Source: RPQJ01 sp963732375 (GTDB lineage: Bacteria > Pseudomonadota > Gammaproteobacteria > Steroidobacterales > Steroidobacteraceae). From it: 64,000 bases of DNA. Every line of letters begins with the position of its first letter. The stretch's first letter is position 1. Where the stretch lies: positions 605,211 through 669,210 of the forward strand of contig CAVSZE010000012.1 in NCBI GenBank assembly GCA_963732375.1, given 5' to 3'. A model generated the notes under the pieces. The model was not told where the DNA came from, did not search any database, and was given only the letters and a program-made list of their open reading frames with translations. A program made the translations under genes and the position numbers. Shown here piece after piece: positions 8,781 through 16,734 of the stretch.

Positions 8781-8808
8781 TTGACCGGCCGTGGCCGGCC
8801 GATATAGT
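8781..8808 (+). promoter_or_regulatory. Sigma-70-like promoter for the DUF6502/repeat-protein operon
   Basis: TTGACC at 8781-8786 and TATAGT at 8803-8808 are separated by 16 bases. Transcription would begin near 8815, which argues against any translation start upstream of that point and supports ATG 8887. Confidence 0.5.
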
Positions 8809-8886
8809 CCGACACCGGAGTTAACAATAACCCTCATGACAGCGGCAGTTGCATATTGGACGGCGCCGCCCGTTTTCGGGCTAGGA

Positions 8887-9735
8887 ATGAGCGAGAACTT
8901 CAAAACGACGCTCTTGTCGACCTTTCGGCCGCTTATGCGGCCACTGGTGCGCGTCCTGCTGCGCAACGGAGTCTCGTATGGGGAATTTGCTGAGATCCTG
9001 AAGAACGTTTTCGTGGATGCGGCTCAAGACATTCTGCAGATCCCGGACTCGAAGGACTCTGTCACTCGACTGGCTATTACGACCGGCCTCTCGCGGCTCG
9101 AAGTCTCCCGTATGGTTACCCAAACAGAGGAAGACGCCGAGGCACTCGCTGGCCGACTTAGTCGCGTCGGCAGGCTACTTACAGGCTGGCACCAAGACCC
9201 GGAATTCACTGGCCCCTATGGAATTCCGTACGAAGTTGCGTTCAACGCAGCTCCAGGACGCCGCAGTTTCACTGAGTTGGTACGACGCTACACCAGCGAC
9301 GTGCCCGCTGAGGACATGCTCGACGAACTAATTCGGATCGGAACCGTTCGCGATCTTGGTACCGGCTATTACCGCGTTCTAGCAAGGATATATATCCCGT
9401 CGGCTGCTGACCCGGCCAAGTTCCACGCGATGTCGGTCGCCTTCACCGACCTCGCCAAGACTCTTGACCAGAATCTGAAACCTGACGAGGACCACAAGAT
9501 TTTTGAGCGTCGTGTCTGGGCGCCACACGGGATTACGCCGACTGATGCCATGGCCTTCGATCTTTATGTAAAGGATCGGGGGCAGCAATTTCTCGAGAAC
9601 CTTGATGACTGGCTCACCAATCGTGGGTCCGAACTGCCGAATGCTACGACGGACGAGAGAGTGAAGGTCGGTGTAGCCGTTTACATGTTTGTTCGACCGG
9701 CTGATGCCACCGCTGATTACGAACCAAGTGCGTAA
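8887..9735 (+). CDS. DUF6502-like protein, putative HTH regulator (copy 1)
   Basis: The 282-aa protein has an N-terminal helical region (LVRVLLRNGVSYGEFAEILKNVFVD) and a winged-helix-like segment, SVTRLAITTGLSRLEVSRM, near residue 60. I recognise this as the DUF6502 type; its function is not known. The C-terminal part has a predicted mixed fold ending in VGVAVYMFVRP. The same architecture recurs in the convergent gene at 12094-12948. The start is ATG 8887 (MSENF), because the promoter at 8781-8808 excludes the longer frame. The repeat-protein gene begins 28 bp downstream, so the two form an operon. Confidence 0.75.
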   Translation: MSENFKTTLLSTFRPLMRPLVRVLLRNGVSYGEFAEILKNVFVDAAQDILQIPDSKDSVTRLAITTGLSRLEVSRMVTQTEEDAEALAGRLSRVGRLLTGWHQDPEFTGPYGIPYEVAFNAAPGRRSFTELVRRYTSDVPAEDMLDELIRIGTVRDLGTGYYRVLARIYIPSAADPAKFHAMSVAFTDLAKTLDQNLKPDEDHKIFERRVWAPHGITPTDAMAFDLYVKDRGQQFLENLDDWLTNRGSELPNATTDERVKVGVAVYMFVRPADATADYEPSA

Positions 9736-9763
9736 CCAAAGATAAAGATAGGGGACACGCTCA

Positions 9764-11998
9764 ATGAACGCGAAGGGATGCAGAAGAACCGCATTGTCTG
9801 CGGCAATCGTGTCGGCTCTTGCAATAGGCGCCGCGGGCCTACCCGAAAGTGCAGCATATGCGAGGGCCACCCCTGGGATGAAGACTGCCAATCCGGACGC
9901 CATCATCGGTACTGGCAAAGACGCCATCATTGGCACCGGTAAAGACGCGATCATCGGTACCGGTAAGGACGCCATCATCGGTACCGGTAAGGACGCGATA
10001 ATCGGTACCGGTAAGGACGCCATCATCGGTACCGGTAAGGACGCGATAATCGGTACCGGTAAGGACGCCATCATCGGTACTGGCAAAGACGCCATCATTG
10101 GCACCGGTAAAGACGCGATCATCGGTACCGGTAAGGACGCCATCATCGGTACCGGTAAGGACGCGATAATCGGTACCGGTAAGGACGCCATCATCGGTAC
10201 TGGCAAAGACGCCATCATTGGCACCGGTAAGGCCTCGCTCATCGGTAAGGACGCCATCATCGGCACCGGTAAGGACGCCATCATCGGCACCGGTAAAGAC
10301 GCGATCATCGGTACCGGTAAGGACGCCATCATTGGCACCGGTAAGGCCTCGCTCATCGGTAAGGACGCCATCATCGGCACCGGTAAGGACGCCATCATCG
10401 GTACTGGCAAAGACGCCATCATTGGTACCGGTAAGGACGCGATCATCGGTACCGGTAAGGACGCCATCATCGGTACTGGCAAAGACGCGATCATCGGTAC
10501 CGGTAAGGACGCCATCATCGGTACTGGCAAAGACGCCATCATTGGTACCGGTAAGGACGCCATCATCGGTACTGGCAAAGACGCGATAATCGGTACCGGT
10601 AAGGACGCGATCATTGGCACCGGTAAGGACGCGATCATCGGCACCGGTAAGGACGCCATCATCGGCACCGGTAAAGACGCGATCATCGGTACCGGTAAAG
10701 ACGCGATCATCGGTACCGGTAAAGACGCGATCATCGGTACCGGTAAGGACGCCATCATTGGCACCGGTAAGGCCTCGCTCATCGGTAAGGACGCCATCAT
10801 CGGCACCGGTAAGGACGCCATCATCGGTACTGGCAAAGACGCCATCATTGGTACCGGTAAGGACGCGATCATTGGCACCGGTAAGGACGCCATCATCGGT
10901 ACTGGCAAAGACGCGATCATTGGCACCGGTAAGGACGCCATCATCGGTACTGGCAAAGACGCGATCATTGGCACCGGTAAGGACGCCATCATCGGTACTG
11001 GCAAAGACGCCATCATTGGTACCGGTAAGGACGCGATCATCGGTACCGGTAAGGACGCGATAATCGGTACCGGTAAGGCCTCGCTCATCGGTAAAGACGC
11101 GATAATCGGTACCGGTAAGGACGCGATCATTGGCACCGGTAAGGACGCGATCATCGGTACCGGTAAGGACGCGATCATCGGTACCGGTAAGGACGCCATC
11201 ATCGGCACCGGTAAGGACGCCATCATCGGCACCGGTAAGGACGCCATCATCGGTACTGGCAAAGACGCCATCATTGGTACCGGTAAGGACGCGATAATCG
11301 GTACCGGTAAGGACGCCATCATTGGCACCGGTAAGGACGCCATCATCGGTACTGGCAAAGACGCGATCATTGGCACCGGTAAGGACGCCATCATTGGCAC
11401 CGGTAAGGACGCCATCATTGGTACCGGTAAGGACGCGATAATCGGTACCGGTAAGGCCTCGCTCATCGGTAAAGACGCGATAATCGGTACCGGTAAGGAC
11501 GCCATCATCGGTACCGGTAAAGACGCCATCATCGGTACCGGCAAACTCTCAAATGGGTCTTTCTTAGCTATTAGGGGCCCGGTAGGCGAGATCGACAGGG
11601 CGACAGAGTCGCTATCTATCCTCGGGCACCAACTTCACGTCCCCGCGACAAGTTCCCTGATGAAGTATGTCGAGCAAGTTGCTTCGACTAGCAACACGGT
11701 GGAACTGGCAGTCATGGCTCGACTGGATACTGCCGGCAGACTGAGCGGCGCGGTGGCGAGTATCGTCCCGAGCCAGTACGTACCAGGCGTATCAAAGGTT
11801 GTGCTGACTGACCGCGTGAAATCGGTTGACGTCCACACTGGGAAGGCGATCGTGGGCAACGTTGTCGTCGATTACAACAACGTACCAAACGCCGCGCAGG
11901 CTGGTCTGGCGAAAGGCCAAATTGTGACTGTCACAGGAGATCAGTCTCAGGCAGGCCAAGAGATTCGTGTGAGTGAAATTTTGATTCATCGCAAGTAA
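9764..11998 (+). CDS. Exported octapeptide-repeat protein (KDAIIGTG)n with C-terminal DUF5666-like domain
   Basis: The 744-aa protein starts with a signal peptide (charged MNAKGCRR, a hydrophobic run, and a likely site after AAYA). Residues 45-593 are a perfect tandem array: one DAIIGTG, 64 KDAIIGTG octads and five KASLIG hexads. The last 150 residues are non-repetitive and look like two small beta-barrels (FLAIRGPVGEID..., VKSVDVHTGKAIVGNVVVD...), reminiscent of DUF5666. The 8-residue period, paired Ile and Gly suggest a beta-solenoid with Lys, Asp and Thr ladders; that is inference. It is probably secreted or surface-exposed. I do not know a named homologue. AGGGGA-type sequence precedes ATG 9764. 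Confidence 0.85.
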   Translation: MNAKGCRRTALSAAIVSALAIGAAGLPESAAYARATPGMKTANPDAIIGTGKDAIIGTGKDAIIGTGKDAIIGTGKDAIIGTGKDAIIGTGKDAIIGTGKDAIIGTGKDAIIGTGKDAIIGTGKDAIIGTGKDAIIGTGKDAIIGTGKDAIIGTGKASLIGKDAIIGTGKDAIIGTGKDAIIGTGKDAIIGTGKASLIGKDAIIGTGKDAIIGTGKDAIIGTGKDAIIGTGKDAIIGTGKDAIIGTGKDAIIGTGKDAIIGTGKDAIIGTGKDAIIGTGKDAIIGTGKDAIIGTGKDAIIGTGKDAIIGTGKDAIIGTGKDAIIGTGKDAIIGTGKASLIGKDAIIGTGKDAIIGTGKDAIIGTGKDAIIGTGKDAIIGTGKDAIIGTGKDAIIGTGKDAIIGTGKDAIIGTGKDAIIGTGKDAIIGTGKDAIIGTGKASLIGKDAIIGTGKDAIIGTGKDAIIGTGKDAIIGTGKDAIIGTGKDAIIGTGKDAIIGTGKDAIIGTGKDAIIGTGKDAIIGTGKDAIIGTGKDAIIGTGKDAIIGTGKDAIIGTGKDAIIGTGKASLIGKDAIIGTGKDAIIGTGKDAIIGTGKLSNGSFLAIRGPVGEIDRATESLSILGHQLHVPATSSLMKYVEQVASTSNTVELAVMARLDTAGRLSGAVASIVPSQYVPGVSKVVLTDRVKSVDVHTGKAIVGNVVVDYNNVPNAAQAGLAKGQIVTVTGDQSQAGQEIRVSEILIHRK
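9896..11542 (+). repeat. 1,647-bp in-frame tandem array of 24-bp units (65) and 18-bp units (5)
   Basis: Unit boundaries were counted from the sequence. After the first DAIIGTG come 13 octads, then a hexad at 10229, 4 octads, a hexad at 10343, 17 octads, a hexad at 10769, 12 octads, a hexad at 11075, 15 octads, a hexad at 11453 and 3 octads. Units differ only at third positions (GCC/GCG, ATC/ATT/ATA, GGT/GGC, ACC/ACT, AAG/AAA). About 130 bp around the hexads at 10343 and 10769 are identical at an offset of 426 bp, showing growth by multi-unit duplication. Confidence 0.95.
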
Positions 11999-12031
11999 CT
12001 CAGACACGACTGGCTCGCTTCAGTAACAACT

Positions 12032-12065
12032 AAGCCCGCGGCTTCTTTGAAGCTGCGGGCTTTAC
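12032..12065. terminator. Terminator between the repeat-protein gene and convergent DUF6502-like gene
   Basis: AAGCCCGC (12032-12039) pairs with GCGGGCTT (12055-12062), continued by GCTT/AAGC across a G-T pair to a five-base loop, with T-rich sequence after it. It ends the plus-strand operon and may also act on the minus strand. Confidence 0.8.
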
Positions 12066-12093
12066 TTTGCGGCGAGATACCGCGCTGCGATTG

Positions 12094-12948
12094 CTAGTCG
12101 CTGATAACGTCCTCAGCTACGGGCCCCTCGTAATAGAAGACGCCGACACCCGCAATATGCGGGAGTGCGACGTCGCGCTGCGCTAGCGCTCTATCCGGTG
12201 ATTCATTTTCTGCTAGCCAGACATCCATCGATTCGACGAACGCTACTGCTTCCCTGCGCGACCACTCTCGAAATGCGGGGATCATCTCTCGGGAGAGGTT
12301 ATCTGAATAGGCAAAGCGCTGTATGAAACCGTCAGTTGACCGACCTGGCCTAGAATTGTGATCAATGCCTGCCGCCAGCGGGAAAAGCATCCCTGACATT
12401 ACGGTAATTGCTTTCTCATCAACATTACCAGGGACGTAGTACCTTTTAGTGGGAACGACGCGGCCATCCGATGTTTCAGCTATTGCATCAGCCCTCTTCA
12501 GTTCTGCACGCACCGCGCCCAGCGGCACGTCGCCTGCAACGGCCCTTACCAAAGATGCAAAACTCGGTTCGTCCCCATCAATCTGGAGCGCCAGCGGCAG
12601 ACCACTCGAGTCAAGAAATTCAGCGTCGCTGTGCCACGCATGCAGAACCCGCGCCGGAGGGCCGGAATGGTCCGAGTGGTTTTTTTCTAAAGCACCAGAA
12701 ACTTTCAGGACCTTTTCACGCAATCGTCTAACTTCTTTGCGTGACAAACCCGTTCTAACTGATACTCGAGATGCATTGGCCCTGCGGCCACGATCGTCAG
12801 TTTCGGCAAAGGCTTCGCGTACAAAAGCCGCCTTTCCTATCTCCGCGAACTGGCGGAAGGTAATGCCATACCTCAATAAGATTCGAGCAATAGGTACGAG
12901 GCATGCGTATAGCGAGCCGAGCATCCTCGTCTGGATACTGTCACCCAC
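12094..12948 (-). CDS. DUF6502-like protein, putative HTH regulator (copy 2)
   Basis: The 284-aa protein is a divergent paralogue of the 8887-9735 product. Shared features are the N-terminal ARILLRYGITFRQFAEIGKAAFV helix pair, an HTH-like segment (ASRVSVRTGLSRKEVRRL), a WHSDAEF motif matching WHQDPEF in copy 1, and a C-terminal AGVGVFYYEGP matching KVGVAVYMF. The two proteins bracket the repeat-protein gene in convergent orientation. The role is unknown; the HTH-like segment suggests DNA binding, and the context suggests regulation of, or partnership with, the repeat protein. Confidence 0.72.
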   Translation of the reverse strand: MGDSIQTRMLGSLYACLVPIARILLRYGITFRQFAEIGKAAFVREAFAETDDRGRRANASRVSVRTGLSRKEVRRLREKVLKVSGALEKNHSDHSGPPARVLHAWHSDAEFLDSSGLPLALQIDGDEPSFASLVRAVAGDVPLGAVRAELKRADAIAETSDGRVVPTKRYYVPGNVDEKAITVMSGMLFPLAAGIDHNSRPGRSTDGFIQRFAYSDNLSREMIPAFREWSRREAVAFVESMDVWLAENESPDRALAQRDVALPHIAGVGVFYYEGPVAEDVISD

Positions 12949-13013
12949 GCATCACCCCTTATTGCGACAAAGAAGGAAGAAATCGGTGCGCACAATACGC
13001 ATCGGGAACTTAA

Positions 13014-13559
13014 CTAGCCTAGCCCGAATACGGTCCGCCGATAATGCCTCAACTCCTCGATCGACTCGCGGACATCGTCGAGCGCTGAATGTGTAGATGC
13101 CTTGCGCACTCCCGCGAGCACCCCGGGTGCCCAGCGGCGCGCCAACTCTTTCAACGTACTGACATCGAGATTTCGGTAGTGAAAGAATCGCTCGAGCACC
13201 GGCATCTCCCGCGCCAGGAACCGGCGGTCCTGGCAGATGCTGTTACCGCACATTGGCGAGGCCCCCCGAAGCGCATGCAGGCCCAGGAACTCGATGGTCT
13301 GCGCTTCGGCCCGGGCCGCATCAAACCGGCTCGCCCTCACCCGCTCCACCAGACCCGAGGCACCGTGCGTCGTGCGGTTCCACTCATCCATCTTGTCCAG
13401 CACCGCATCACTCTGGTGAACCGCAATCACTGGTCCCTCAGCGATCAAATTCAAGTTCGAGTCGGTCACGATCGTCGCAATCTCAATGATGTGATCGAGC
13501 GCCGGGTCGAGCCCGGTCATCTCGAGGTCTATCCAGACGAGGTTATCCTCAATCGTCAC
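13014..13559 (-). CDS. orn: Oligoribonuclease
   Basis: This DEDDh 3'-5' exoribonuclease degrades 2-5-nt RNAs (nanoRNA, pGpG). The 181-aa length is typical. WIDLEMTGLD carries the first acidic pair (D11, E13), CGNSICQDRRFL holds the third acidic residue, and STHSALDDVRESI holds the catalytic His and last Asp. It is divergent from the M48 protease gene, and the usual rsgA-orn neighbourhood is retained. As the pGpG nuclease it works downstream of EAL phosphodiesterases such as the one at 40067-42667. Confidence 0.96.
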   Translation of the reverse strand: MTIEDNLVWIDLEMTGLDPALDHIIEIATIVTDSNLNLIAEGPVIAVHQSDAVLDKMDEWNRTTHGASGLVERVRASRFDAARAEAQTIEFLGLHALRGASPMCGNSICQDRRFLAREMPVLERFFHYRNLDVSTLKELARRWAPGVLAGVRKASTHSALDDVRESIEELRHYRRTVFGLG

Positions 13560-13643
13560 TGCGAGACCGCCACCGCGCCGGATGGCGCCTGATTGTGGTC
13601 GATTCTAGCAAAAGTTAAGCTGCCCCCGGCCCGGCCGCCCCTG

Positions 13644-14918
13644 ATGCATACATTCACCTACATGTTCCTGTTTTTCCTGGCTGCACACGTCGCGGTCCAG
13701 CTGTGGCTGGCGCAGCGCCAGGTTGCTTATGTCGCGTCCGCACGGTCGTCGGTCCCGCCGGCCTTCGCTGGCGTCGTTACACCCGCCGAACATGCAAAGG
13801 CGGCGGACTACACGGTTGCCAAGCAGCGTCTAGGCATGCTCGAAGTCGGGTTCGACGCGGCGGTCCTTCTCTGGCTGACCCTCGGCGGCGGCATCGCCCG
13901 TGTTGAGGCACTGGTTGGGATGCTGGGCGCGCCACCACTGGTTGCTGGAACGCTGCTGATCCTGGCGGTATTCGGCTGCGTCGCCCTTCTGTCGCTGCCC
14001 TTCGGCATCTACCGGACCTTCTCGCTTGAGCAGCGGTTCGGGTTCAATCAAACCACCGCCTCCGTCTATGCGGCCGACCTCGCAAAGGGATGGGCGCTGG
14101 GCCTGGTGCTGGGCGGGCTGGTTGCCGCTTGCGTGCTGTGGATCATGTCGGCGCTCGGCAGTTCGTGGTGGCTCGTGGGCTGGCTTGCCTGGACGGGCTT
14201 CACGCTGGTACTCACCTGGGCCTGGCCGCGGGTGATCGCGCCCATGTTCAACAAGTTCACGCCGCTCGAGGATCCGACTCTCCGCTCGAGAATTGATGCA
14301 CTGCTCGAGCGCTGCGGTTTTCATGCCAGTGGCGTGTTTGTCATGGATGGATCGCGCCGTTCCTCGCACGGCAACGCCTATTTCACCGGCCTTGGCCGAG
14401 AGAAGCGCATCGTGTTCTTTGACACGCTGGTGTCACGCCTCGCGCCGCCGCAGATCGAATCGGTGCTGGCGCACGAACTCGCGCACTTCCGCCTGCGGCA
14501 CGTTCCGCAGCGCATCGTGGTCGGGATGCTCGCGAGCTTCGCCGGGTTCGCGCTTCTGGGCTGGCTCGCGAGGCATGCGTGGTTCTATTCGGCGCTCGGG
14601 GTTCCCGAGGCCAGCGATGCAGCCGCGTTGATCCTGTTCCTGCTGGTGGTCCCGGCCTTTACCTGGCTGCTCACACCGGCCACGGCTGCCTGGTCCAGGC
14701 GCCACGAGTTCCAGGCGGACGCGTTCGCAGCCAGGAACAGCGATGCTCGATCCCTATCGGAAGCCCTGGTCGTGCTCTACAGGGACAACGCCAGCACGCT
14801 CACCCCTGACCCAGTTCACTCGGCCTTCTACGACTCGCATCCGCCACCGGCCGCTCGCATCGAGCGCCTGGACGCCCTGCTGCAAACGGCGACGTCGGCC
14901 CCCGCCGCAGTCTCGTGA
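13644..14918 (+). CDS. M48-family zinc metalloprotease (Ste24/CAAX protease type)
   Basis: The 424-aa integral membrane protease has an N-terminal segment (MFLFFLAAHVAVQLWL), about four further transmembrane helices, and the zinc motif VLAHELAHFRLRH (HExxH). The third ligand Glu lies in SRRHEFQADAFAARNS. It matches the Ste24-like M48 group, which cleaves membrane-associated or CAAX-like substrates; bacterial substrates are mostly unknown. ATG 13644 is preferred over an upstream TTG at 13593 that adds only Pro-rich sequence. Its stop overlaps the rsgA GTG start by 4 bp. Confidence 0.9.
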   Translation: MHTFTYMFLFFLAAHVAVQLWLAQRQVAYVASARSSVPPAFAGVVTPAEHAKAADYTVAKQRLGMLEVGFDAAVLLWLTLGGGIARVEALVGMLGAPPLVAGTLLILAVFGCVALLSLPFGIYRTFSLEQRFGFNQTTASVYAADLAKGWALGLVLGGLVAACVLWIMSALGSSWWLVGWLAWTGFTLVLTWAWPRVIAPMFNKFTPLEDPTLRSRIDALLERCGFHASGVFVMDGSRRSSHGNAYFTGLGREKRIVFFDTLVSRLAPPQIESVLAHELAHFRLRHVPQRIVVGMLASFAGFALLGWLARHAWFYSALGVPEASDAAALILFLLVVPAFTWLLTPATAAWSRRHEFQADAFAARNSDARSLSEALVVLYRDNASTLTPDPVHSAFYDSHPPPAARIERLDALLQTATSAPAAVS

Positions 14919-15826
14919 GCATCCGCGACGCCACCGGCTGCGTCATCGAGTCATACGGACGGCGCGTGGTCGTTGAACTGGCCGATGGCGAAACGGTGAC
15001 CTGCAACCTGCGCGGGCGGAAGCTCGACGTCGTCGCGGGGGACCTGGTGTGCGTCGAGCAGCGCCAGGGCTCGGACGAGCTGAGCGTGGTCGAGCGGCTT
15101 CCTCGACGCAACCTGCTCAGCCGCAGCGACAGCCGCGGCCTCGAGGAATCCATCGCCGCCAATCTCGATCAGCTTGGGATCGTCGTCGCGAGGGTGCCCA
15201 CCTCCGACCCGTTCATCGTGGACCGCTACGCTGCCGGCGCGTGCTATGCCGGCATCCTGCCGCTGCTCATCGTCAACAAGATGGACCTCCCGGCCGATAG
15301 CGGTGATCTGTCGTTCGTCGAGCCGCTGCGCGCAATGGGTTTCCCGGTGTGTGAAGTTTCGGCGCGAACCGGCGCCGGCCTCGACGCACTCATCGACCTG
15401 CTGCGCGGACACAGGACGCTGCTTGCCGGGCAATCGGGGGTCGGAAAGTCCTCGGTGCTCAATGCGCTGGCAGGAGACGCGCTGCGCGCGACCGGGCGGC
15501 TGTCGGAACGCTCAGGCGAAGGCCGGCACACGACTGTGTCGTCGGCGATCGTGCGGCTGCCATGGGGCGAACTGGCAGATTCTCCTGGCGTGCGCGACTA
15601 CGCCCCCCCGGTCGTTCCGCTTCGGGACGTGCAGCGCGGATTTCCGGAGTTGCACGCCCTGACGGCCGGCTGCCGGTTCCAGGACTGCCTGCACAATCGG
15701 GAGCCGCAATGCGCCGTCCGTTCCGCTGTCGAAAGCGGGGTCATCGACTCCCGCAGGTACGAGAGCTACCGGCGCATGCTGAACCTGACGAGGCAGCTCG
15801 ACGAGAAGCGCGGCTGGCGGATCTGA
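14915..15826 (+). CDS. rsgA: Small ribosomal subunit biogenesis GTPase RsgA
   Basis: RsgA is a circularly permuted GTPase that checks late 30S maturation. The 303-aa protein has an N-terminal OB-fold and then the permuted motif order: NKMD (G4), P-loop GQSGVGKSS near residue 172 (G1), then DSPGV (G3). The C-terminal zinc-binding segment GCRFQDCLHNREPQC has the conserved Cys/His ligands. The start is GTG within the stop of the M48 gene (GTGA), so the two genes are translationally coupled. Confidence 0.95.
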   Translation: MSIRDATGCVIESYGRRVVVELADGETVTCNLRGRKLDVVAGDLVCVEQRQGSDELSVVERLPRRNLLSRSDSRGLEESIAANLDQLGIVVARVPTSDPFIVDRYAAGACYAGILPLLIVNKMDLPADSGDLSFVEPLRAMGFPVCEVSARTGAGLDALIDLLRGHRTLLAGQSGVGKSSVLNALAGDALRATGRLSERSGEGRHTTVSSAIVRLPWGELADSPGVRDYAPPVVPLRDVQRGFPELHALTAGCRFQDCLHNREPQCAVRSAVESGVIDSRRYESYRRMLNLTRQLDEKRGWRI

Positions 15827-15984
15827 GCCGCCGCGTCAATAGGTAGCGGCCACCTCGAAACGACCGCCCCGGCGCCGTGGCCAGGCGGGCATGATCGCGG
15901 TCGTGACCTTAAGGGACTGGTATGCTGCTGCACTGCAAGGTAAATTTGACCGGGTAACCGAATAGAGCAAGAGGAGACAGGCGC

Positions 15985-16734
15985 GTGCGCAGAATCATCG
16001 TGGGCGTAAAACGCGTGGTGGACTACAACGTCCGTGTCCGGGTCAAGCCGGACAACTCGGGCGTTATCACCGAAGGCGTGAAGATGAGCATCAATCCCTT
16101 CGACGAGATAGCTCTCGAGGAGGCGCTACGCATCAAGGAACGCGGCCTCGCCGACGAAGTAGTCGCTGTCGGTATTGGCCCGTCCGACGCACAGCAACAG
16201 CTGCGCACCGCGCTCGCAATGGGCGCCGACCGGGCCGTGCTGGTGCAGGCAGATACGGTCGTCCCGCCACTCGCGGTCGCGCGAATCTTCCACAAGCTGA
16301 TCGAGAAAGAACAGCCGTTCCTGGTACTTCTCGGCAAGCAGGCCATCGACGACGACAATGGCCAGACAGCACAGATGCTCGCCGGTATCTGGGACCGGCC
16401 GCAGGCTGTGTCGTGCTCCAAGATCGAGATCGCTGACGGCAAGGCAACCGTCACGCGCGAGGTGGATGCCGGCCTCGAAGTGCTTGAAATCGACCTGCCC
16501 GCGGTGATGAGCGTGGACCTGCGCCTGAACGAACCGCGCTACGTGAAATTGCCGGACATCATGAAGGCGAAGAAGAAGCCGATGGACACGCTTGGCCTGG
16601 CCGATTTCGGTGCTGACGTGGCCTCGCCTTTCACTGCGGTGAAGGTCGAGCCGCCGCCGCAGCGCCAGAAGGGCACGATGGTCAAGGACGTTGCCGAACT
16701 GGTTGACGCGCTCAAGAAGAAGGGGTTGGTGTGA
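15985..16734 (+). CDS. etfB: Electron transfer flavoprotein, beta subunit
   Basis: The 249-aa EtfB forms the ETF heterodimer that accepts electrons from acyl-CoA and related dehydrogenases and passes them to ETF:quinone oxidoreductase. Signatures are MSINPFDEIALEEALRIKE, the AMP-binding block LLGKQAIDDDNGQTAQMLAG, and LRLNEPRYVKLPDIMKAKKKP. The start is GTG 15985 with AGGAGA upstream at good spacing. The stop overlaps the etfA ATG (TGATG), consistent with equimolar production. Confidence 0.95.
   Translation: MRRIIVGVKRVVDYNVRVRVKPDNSGVITEGVKMSINPFDEIALEEALRIKERGLADEVVAVGIGPSDAQQQLRTALAMGADRAVLVQADTVVPPLAVARIFHKLIEKEQPFLVLLGKQAIDDDNGQTAQMLAGIWDRPQAVSCSKIEIADGKATVTREVDAGLEVLEIDLPAVMSVDLRLNEPRYVKLPDIMKAKKKPMDTLGLADFGADVASPFTAVKVEPPPQRQKGTMVKDVAELVDALKKKGLV

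Larger units (their letters stand above)
8317..8886. other. 570-bp intergenic regulatory region upstream of the octapeptide-repeat locus
   Basis: I see no convincing gene here. The region is much more AT-rich than its surroundings at about 8459-8535. It contains a perfect CRP-type palindrome at 8538-8559 and a sigma-70-like promoter at 8781-8808. A short inverted repeat (GTACAC near 8733 and GTGTAC near 8758) lies between them. A transcript starting near the palindrome would carry a leader of more than 300 nt. Confidence 0.6.

Noticed and set aside
9896..11542. CRISPR array
   Set aside because: Units are contiguous, without unique spacers, and translate in frame to a perfect peptide. It is a coding tandem repeat.
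9379..11544. 721-codon open frame on the minus strand across the repeat array
   Set aside because: It is the antisense of the octapeptide array, which lacks stop codons because of its regular composition. It has no ribosome-binding site and reads as a mirror repeat.
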